Positions 11,212 to 20,600 of a stretch of 64,000 nucleotides of DNA are shown piece by piece. Within the stretch, counting starts at the first letter, position 1, and each line of letters opens with the position of its first letter. The translations under genes were made by a program, and so were the position numbers. The stretch is from Hexactinellida sp. DTS-2022. Its lineage: Eukaryota > Porifera > Hexactinellida. The DNA lies in assembly GCA_028753945.1 (NCBI GenBank), contig JAPNXP010000007.1:434001-498000 (forward strand), in the 5' to 3' direction. Under the pieces are notes generated by a model. The model was not told where the DNA came from, did no database searches, and saw only the letters and a list, made by a program, of their open reading frames with translations.

Positions 11212-11821
11212 ATGGGTCTGTTATAATGTGTACTGCTTTTATATGCATGGTATTTGTTGTTGTTGTTGTTGTGATTGTTGTGGTGCTGGTGATGTAATTT
11301 TCTTTTGAATATACATATATTATTGGACTTTTTCAGCATAACAACTTATCTAGGACAAAGGAATGTATCATTTACTTCATATAAACTATTTTACTTACCT
11401 CAATTCTTTGAATGGATCTTTATATATCTGCCAACATCTTTTTGAATACTTTTCGGGACAATCAAGATCATTTTTAACATCAATAATTCACCTTTGCGAA
11501 GCCTTATTTTATATTGAAAAGTTGTTTGCCGATACATAATGACAAAATTGCTCTATTAGCAAGTTATTTCAGTCCACTCTCAAGCATTTAATGTTAATCC
11601 TTTTCCTCTAATAGCAAGTTCGCATATTAGCGAGCAAATTTCGTTCAGAAATGCGACTTGCTTTTATGCGAAACTTTCATTAATTCGAAGCAAATTTGTT
11701 TTCCCCTTGGAAGTTGGAAGCCCCTCCCATACAATATCCGTTCGATAATTCGATTTTTACCCTTGAGTGTTCGCATTAACGGATATTAACTGTTTATTAT
11801 TCAGAAGTCTATTAGCATACA
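11212..11821. other. intergenic, ankyrin gene to CCT3
   Basis: Contains (GTT)n, a decayed family-H piece near 11405-11540, a P6 piece at 11547-11670 and a pogo-like remnant at about 11680-11793 (ends taacggatattaactg). That remnant stops about 30 bp before the CCT3 start codon. Confidence 0.55.
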
Positions 11822-14606
11822 ATGCAGCATTTCGGAGGTGGTCAGTTGCTCGTGCTTAGCGAGAATATGAAGACAGAATCTGGCAGAAAGGTACAGCAGG
11901 GTAATATACACGCTGCCAAGACAATAGCTGACGTAATAAGGACTTGCTTGGGACCTAAGAGTATGCTTAAGATGTTGATGGATCCAATGGGAGGGATTGT
12001 AATGACTAATGACGGGAATGCGATCCTCAGAGAAATACAGGTGTTATGATTAATCATATTAAAATCTAAAATTACAGCTGTGCCGACAACATTTTTTGAT
12101 GGCACTTTATTAAAAGCAATTACAGTACAGTAGACTCTCGTTAATCATATAAAAAAATCTAAAATTACAGCTGTGCCGACAACAATTTTTGATGGCACTT
12201 TATTAAAAGCAATTACAATACAGTAGACTAGTTAGTCATACTAAAAATCTAAAATTATAGCTGTGCCGACAGCATTTTTTGATGACACTATTAAAAATAA
12301 TTTACTGTGCGTATATTCATAGATATAATTATACAGAGCTCAAATAACCAATGTTTCCCTTTACTATTACAATTAACTGACTAATATTACCCTATTTATT
12401 ATATATTAATTTAGATATATTCATTTACAGGTCCAAACTTCAAAGTTCATTGTGTATCACTGTATCTAGGTGCAACACCCGGCTGCTAAATCTATGATAG
12501 AGATTAGCCGCACTCAAGATGAGGAGGTAGGGGACGGTACAACCTCTGTTATAATTCTAGCCGGCGAAGTTATGACTCTGGCAGAGCCGTTCCTTCAGAA
12601 GGGGATCCATCCCACCGTTATAATATCCGGGTACCGACAAGCCCTGGAGGACCTGGTTGTTGCTGCGAAGGACAAGATAGCTGTTAGTGTGGATGTGAGT
12701 GATAGAGAGGCGCTTCTCGGGTATATTCAGTCCAGCGTGCAGACTAAGGTAAATAGTAGCGGGGTGATACAACAATTGTGTTAAATGGACAGGTAAACAG
12801 ATACACAAATAGAAGAATTGACAAATGGACACATAAATAGACAATAAACGAACAGACAAATAAACAGAGAAACAAACAAACAACCAGGCAACCAACCAAC
12901 CAACCAACCAAACGAACTAACTAACCAACTAAGCAACTAGCAAACAAATACACAAATAAATAAATAAACTATCTAATTACCTAACTAACTACTACAGGGG
13001 TTCTCAACCGGGGGGGAATTTGGAGGATTTTGGGGGGAAATTTTTTAACAATTTGGTCATACCTTATAATATCTCTACAAAGTAAAATTACATAAATACT
13101 TACAAAGGTGACCAAAATATACAGTAACCTATTTACTATACAACATGATAAGTTTACTACTGATTCTTATTCATATTCTCTCTTGTTTGGAATGAATAAT
13201 ATAATACTATTTACAGTTAACAATTATGGGGGGGGGGGGAATATCTAGAAATTTCGAAAGGGGGGTAACATGATTGTTTCGGTTAAGAACCCCTGAACTA
13301 CTAACTACTACACCCTATACCTATACCTATATATATATCTAGATGGTGAAGAGGTGGTCTCGCCAGGTGTGCGAGATAGCTCTAGACGCTGTGCAGACAG
13401 TATCCCTGGAGCAGAACGGTAGAAGAGAGATAGACATAAAGAGGTACGCTCGCGTGGAGAAGATACCCGGAGGCTGCATGGAGGACTCTAGGGTATTGGA
13501 TGGTATCCTGATTAACAAGGATGTAGTGCATCCTAAGATGAAGCGGCGAATCGATAATCCGAGGATTCTACTGCTAGATTGCCCTCTAGAGTATAAAAAG
13601 GTATTTTATAATAATAATTATTATAATAATTTGTACAATAACAGAAAGTACTGCCTGAGAAGGCTTAGGCACTTCAAAAACTAAATAGAGTTCCAATAAG
13701 ACTTTGTATAACTAACTATGTTATAACGTACCCCCTAGGGAATGGAAATAGGTGCGTATATACAGTCAACTCTCGTTATAACGAAGTGCTTGTGACCTGT
13801 AAATTCCTTATTATATCGGATATTCGTTATAAGCGGATAATATTTAGTGCATTTAGTGCTCTGGGGGAAAATCTCCATTTCGTTATAAGCAGTTATTTCG
13901 TTATATCCGACTTCGTTATAACGGGATTTTACTGTACTCGAATAATCACCCTCCCAAAGTAGCAAATAAAATTTGTTACGCACTGTATTGCATTGTATTA
14001 TACTGTCCCCTTCATAGCCTTTTCAATACAAATGACAATGATATTGCACTAATTATATTGGTTAATACTAATTCCGGATAAGGCGAACACATTTTGACGG
14101 TCTCCTGGTGTTCCTACTAACGAGGTTCTACTGTACTGTATTGTATTGTAATATACTATAGGGAGAAAGTATGACTAACATCGAGATGGGAAGCGAAGAA
14201 GACTTTATGAAGATCCTCCAGTTGGAAGAGGAAATGGTTAAGAAGCAATGCGATGAAATAATAGCTATAAAACCCGATTTAGTTCTAACAGAAAAAGGTG
14301 TGTCTGACTTAGCACAACATTTCCTTGTTAAGAATAATATCACTTGTTTGCGGCGTTTGAAGAAATCTGATAATAACCGTGTGGCTCGAGCGGTTGGTGC
14401 TAATATAGTTAGCGACACCATGGATTTAAAGGAGGAAGATATTGGTTTGGGTTGTGGACTTTTTGAGATTAAAAAGATCGGAGATGAATACTTTAGTTTT
14501 ATTATAGAATGCAAGAATCCGAAGGCCTGTACCTTAATGCTGAGGGGACCGAGTAAGGATATTATTAATGAGATAGAGAGGAATATACAGGATGCTATGC
14601 AGGTAT

Positions 14607-14691
<85 letters not shown>

Positions 14692-17600
14692 CAGCATTTG
14701 TTTGCGCATTATACTAATGTCCCAATGTGCTTACAATTTTGTACATGAAAAAAATGAAAAAATCCAAAATTGCAGCCTGTGCCGACGTATGTTCCTTTGG
14801 TGGCACTATATTTTGTTGGTTGTTTATTGATAGTGCTCTAAAGGAACATGCTGTTGGCACAGGCTGCAATTTTGGATTTTTTTTTCGCCAAGTCATCAAC
14901 GCCTCAAGGTGTCAATAATAAATAAAAAGATTCAGAATATATATATACAGTGTAATAAGATTAAGTTCAGTGGTGTAAAGTACATGAAGTATTGGACTAA
15001 GAGTGCGGGACAGATGATAATGAAAAATTATAATATTAATAAATCTCAGCTAACTTAACCACAAGGCATCTTCATTAATTCCGAATAGAAAGGTCTTAAT
15101 TGTCTCTTAAAAATATCAACCGATCCACTCGTTTTAATATCTTTGGGGACTGAATTCCATAATTTCGGGGCTATGCTGGTATACTAAACAATCTATTTTA
15201 TAGTTAATCGTGCTAGTACTGTATACTCCTGTTAATAGGAACACGGTTAAAACGAATTTATGGATAAAACGAACAAACAGTTCCACAAAATCTGGTCCCT
15301 ACAATGGCTATTAAATGTGTATTACTCCGGTTAATACGAACTCCGGATAAAGCGAACAAATTTGTACCGTTCGTTTGTGTTCGTATTAACGAGGTTCTAC
15401 TGTACATAGACTCTCGTTAATAGGAACACGGATAAGGCGAAATACAGTAGATGCCGGATATAAGAACATTCTACTGGAAAACGGTTGCCATATACCCTAT
15501 ATTTTATGTCGGTTAATACGAATTCGGATGATACTATACAAACACTACATTTTATCTCTAGTCCCCAAACCCCAATACATATGAAGTTAAACTGATAATA
15601 CTTTAGCGCAAGTAATAAACAAACTATTATCAGACACTAACTAGGGGTAATCTACTAATCTCATACATATTAGGATAACTAAATAGTTAGTCAGTTATGG
15701 TTAGGGAAGTTCTTTCTTACTCAGATCTGTGATCGGATCTATAATCCTATATGTTCAGCTTCTGCATCTGTAGTGTGAATTCTATTTCTCCTTTCCCTGT
15801 TCTCAATCTATTCTGGAGGAGAGCTACAGGTATTGTAGCTATTTCGAATTTATTGGAGTGTTGTTCTTTAACTTTGAATCCTTTTTCTGGATCTGGTTTG
15901 GGTTGTAGTTTCACAATAGGTGATTCATAAATATAATTGTTTGTGTTTGTTATATCTATTATTGTTAGCTTGAATCTTCCTTCAAAAGACCATTTTGCTA
16001 GTTGATACATGTTAACTATTTTGATATATACGGGTATGGTTTCTCGACTTGAATTACAAAATGTGAGTTTCAGATTAATATCACCCCACGAAATTTCAAA
16101 TCTGCCAAAGTTACCTGTTAAACTACTTCTCATTCGGTTAAATTCAATCTTCATAATTCTATCTCGTAGCACGACCGGATATGTTATGTGTGATTGCTTC
16201 TCTACTTCTTTAGTGAGACTATTTACATTTTCTCTTTCTTTCAAACTTTCTGTTGTTGCCATAGCCTGTCCCTCCAAGTCTTCCATACGTTGTGCGAACG
16301 TTTCCATTCTTCTGTCAGATTGTTCTAACTTATCAGTTAATCTATCTACCTCTTTCAATAGTTTAATGATTGTCTCTTCCGATTGTTCTATTTTAGCCAC
16401 AGCAAATAGTGTAGTCATTGCCAGGTGCTTTGATTCCTTTGTCTTGTTGTGTTCCTCCATTTCACACCTTTTGATCACTTCTTTGCATCCAAATCTCTCA
16501 TGGCGACACCTCACTATTGTGTTGGGACAGTCTGTCTCGATGTGCGAATCCGTTTGTTTCCGTCTGAGATTAGCTCCACAGCTGTTCGGACACAAAAGTG
16601 GGAATTCCAGACACGCTTCATAATGTCGCTTCAGGTCTCTGTACACTGTCTTGTTGAGACAATGCTCACAACTGACTTCTCGGCTCAAACACTCTTTGCT
16701 ACAGTGGTTATTCAGTTCACACCTTTTGAGAATAACTCCACAGGCATTCTCGCAGTTAACTACGAATTCCTGACACACATCTAGATGTGTCTCTACCTCA
16801 GAAAGAGTACCATTCCATTGGCACCCTCTTGTTGTTAGGGGACAGGTTGCTTTAAGTTGGGGTATTTTCTGTCTTGCTTTCATCATTGGACTTGCTTTCA
16901 TCATCGACCACTCGGTACACATTTCACAAACATAAATCTGTTCCTCTCCTAGCTGACAAGCGCTACGCATAACTCCTTTGCATTGAGTGCAGACATAGAA
17001 TTCTATTTCCAATTCATTCAATTTGTTAACTAACAAGTCTTGTTTGTATCCTCCGAACTTCCCTTTACCGGTCTGTACCAGTGTCAGTTGTTCTTTCGAG
17101 TCTACTGAGTTGTATGTCTTCCCTGTTGCCATTCAAAGCATCCTATCTGTGTTGTGTCTCTATTTATGCATATATGCTCAGGTAACCAGATACCTACATA
17201 CATGCAATAGAGATGGTATATTATCTATGATTAGACTCCATTAGAGCGAGGCCTACCCTTGTGTCACTATTGATAATGCCCCCTGGGAATGTTTCCTGTT
17301 CAATTTAACTCCGTTAAATATGCCTAGTTTTACTGTATGAGCTTCAGTCCCCCCTTCAATTCTCATAGCCAGAGTGACCATGTGTCATGGGTCATATGGG
17401 TTACCTAAATCGATGGATCGTAAAGTCTACAAGCCTTGACCCATTTGGAATTAAATATGTTCTTCAGTTAATATGCGAATCTCTCATTGTCATCATCATC
17501 ACATGTTGATGTGCATAGAAATACTACGCATAATTGACATGCAATAATTGCCTTTGTTGAGGTAGTTTTATTCTTTTATTCTGTTATTATGTTACTTTAC

Positions 17601-20600
17601 TGTGACAGTATAGTAATAGTTAAGTGAATCATCGGGAAGGGGACGAGACCTAAGGGCTCGTTACATTTATATAACATTCCCCTAAGGAAGAAAAATCTAA
17701 AATTACAGCTGTGCAGACAGCATTTTCTTGTGGAGGCACTATAATCCATTGAACCACCAAATTTAGTCCTCCAAATGAATATGCATTCGGCACAGCTGTA
17801 ATTTTAGATTTCCTTTACATATTTTGTACCGTCTAATTTGCACCTGGGGTTACGATTATTGATTAACAAATTTTGGACACATTTTTAACACCTTTCAAAA
17901 TTTGTCTGGTCCATAACTCAAAAAAGGTTTTACTAAACCCCCAAATTTTATTTCACATTTTGATTCACCATAATTTCTGCGTCTGATGGGATAAGAAATT
18001 TTTCAATAATGGGTTTAATTTCTGCCATAAATGGGGGTTGAAATTTCTTTGTTTACTCACACTTCAATTTCAGTAAAACTGTGAAATCTAATTCCATTGT
18101 TTCAACTTGTAATAATTATATTGATTTAACTTATAAATTGCAGCTGGCTTCTATTTAATTGTAGTATTACTATACAATGGATTAAATTAAATTAATTAAT
18201 ATGAGGAATTTGTTGACTCAACACAACTCACCGTGGATAACATTGCTAAAATAATTAACTATTTATAAAAATATTATCTATACATAATGAATGAATGGCA
18301 TTAATCTCAAGATGGTTTATGATAGAAACAAACTTCAAATATATCTACCGTTCGTTGTGACTCGGACCTATTAACAAATGGTTCTTGGCACCTTGAAGCG
18401 TTGATGACTTGGCTAAAAAAATCCAAAATTGCAGCCTGTGCCGACAGCATGTTCCTTTGGAGGCACTATCAACAAACTACAATCAAAATATAGTGCCACC
18501 AATTGAACATGCGTCGGCACAGGCTGCAATTGTGGTTTTTTTCACTTATTTTGTTTACTTTCACGGTTCATTTGATGACAATGATTTACATGAATTTTCT
18601 GGTTGTTGATAGTGACTACTTCATTACATGTTTGTTAGTGTTTTGCAAAGTTATGAAGAAAAATCTTAAATTTTAATGTGCTAAAGTCCTAATCTCTATC
18701 ATTTTCACAAATTCCTATATAATCACTACGTAATATATTGTGTAATATGGTATGATGTGCTCGCTATCTGCTATGAGGTTGTTAAGTGGTTTTATCTTTG
18801 ACTTCCTTCTTGAAGGCCTCAAATTCAGTTTTTAGAGTTTCATGGGATTTGCTTAGCGTATCCAATTGTTCTTTGAGGCTTTTATGTTCCTCCACACGGA
18901 CAGTTTGATTGGATACATATTCTTTAGTTGCATTCAAGTGTGTGAGAATGTTGTTGTTGTTGTGGTCAGGGAGTTCACACCTTTTCATTTCCGCACTACA
19001 ACCAAACAGTTTGTACCCACAGCTAACAATGGTGTTAGGGCAATCTGTGTTGATGTGACTCTGTAGCTCTTTCCGTTTGAAAGTGCCTCCACATTCGTTC
19101 TGACACACGAGAGGGAATTCCGGACAGTCCTCATAGTGCTTGGTTAGGTCCTTGAACAGAACAGCGCCGCCACAGTGCTCGCAGGTAGCGTTGCGGTGTG
19201 TGCACTCAGATCTGAGGTGTTGTTCCAGTTCCAATCTCTGTAGGATCATCTGGCAGCTGTTCGGGCAGCTCACAACAAAGTATTCGCATTCATCCAAATG
19301 CGTAGTCACACTGCCAAGCAAATCTTTCCAAATACAACCTCGGGTATACAGTGGACACTTTGATGGTATAATCGGAACTGATTCCCTCGCTATTTTCATA
19401 AGAATACTTTCAGAACCCTCTGGGACACAAGTGGCACATAATATATTCTGATCTTCGCCTACACTACACGCGTCTCTACTCAACCCGTTACAACCTGTGC
19501 ACTGAAAGAATTTCAGTTCAAACGCAGTTAAGCTATCATGCAACAACTCCTGTTTGTAACCACCGAATTTCCCATCTTTAATCTCGACGAGCATCAGCTG
19601 ATCCTTGTTGTCTACTGTGTTGAAGGATTTGCCTTCTCCAGATTCTGCCATTGTATGTGGATAGGAATAGTTTCATATTAGCTAACTGCTCTCTTTTATA
19701 CTCGTGCAAACAAGTCGGGTTATGGTCACAAACTAATATAGTTTGTAATTTAATCCTATGTCATATTTATTCAAGAGTAAAGTCGTAATGAGTTCATTTG
19801 TTTGTTGTGTCTACCTAACGATTAGTCAACAAAGTAATTCGTTGTAAACTGATTACTATACATAGAGCTTGTTGTTGTTGTTGTTGTTGTTTAAAAATGG
19901 CGTTGCATAAGATGTAGCTATTGCAAAATCAGTCAATAAGGTATTTTACCACTAAAACTAAATCTTCATTTATTACCCTCCATATACGCTGTAAGTACGT
20001 TTGCATAATAAGTATACACACAACGTACTATGATATTGTTTTTCTTATAACTTTGATACAATATATGACCTGAAGTTGCTCTTATGAACTGTGCAACTTT
20101 CTAAGAGGATTAAATTACAAACTATATTTAGTTTGTGACCATAACCCGACTTGTATGCATGAGTATAAAAGAGAGCAGTTAGCTGATATGAAACTATTCC
20201 TATCCACATACAATGGCAGAATCTGGAGAAGGCAAATCCTTCAACACAGTAGACAACAAGGATCAGCTGATGCTCGTCGAGATTAAAGATGGGAAATTCG
20301 GTGGTTACAAACAGGAGTTGTTGCATGATAGCTTAAGCCCTTTCGAAACGAGGTCATTTCAGTGCACAGGTTGTAACGGGTTGAGTAGAGACGCGTGTAG
20401 TGTAGGCGATGATCAGAATATATTATGTGCCACTTGTGTCCCAGAGGGTGTCACACAAACACCTAGTAAAGCGGCCAGAGAATTTCTACCAATCGTGTCA
20501 GGAAAGTGTCCACTGTATACCCGAGGTTGTATTTGGAAAGATTTGCTTGGCAGTGTGACTACGCATTTGGATGAATGCGAATACTTTGTTGTGAGCTGCC

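Larger units (their letters stand above)
19652..20212. repeat. mirror-image promoter region of the TRAF-like pair
   Basis: 19652-19760 and 20108-20212 are inverted copies (for example gtttgtaatttaatcc versus ggattaaattacaaac). The middle (19765-20105) is unique AT-rich DNA with (GTT)n. Confidence 0.88.

Noticed and set aside
14128-14709. 193-residue minus-strand frame with poly-Y
   Set aside because: Antisense shadow of CCT3 exon 4 plus the (TAA)n tract.
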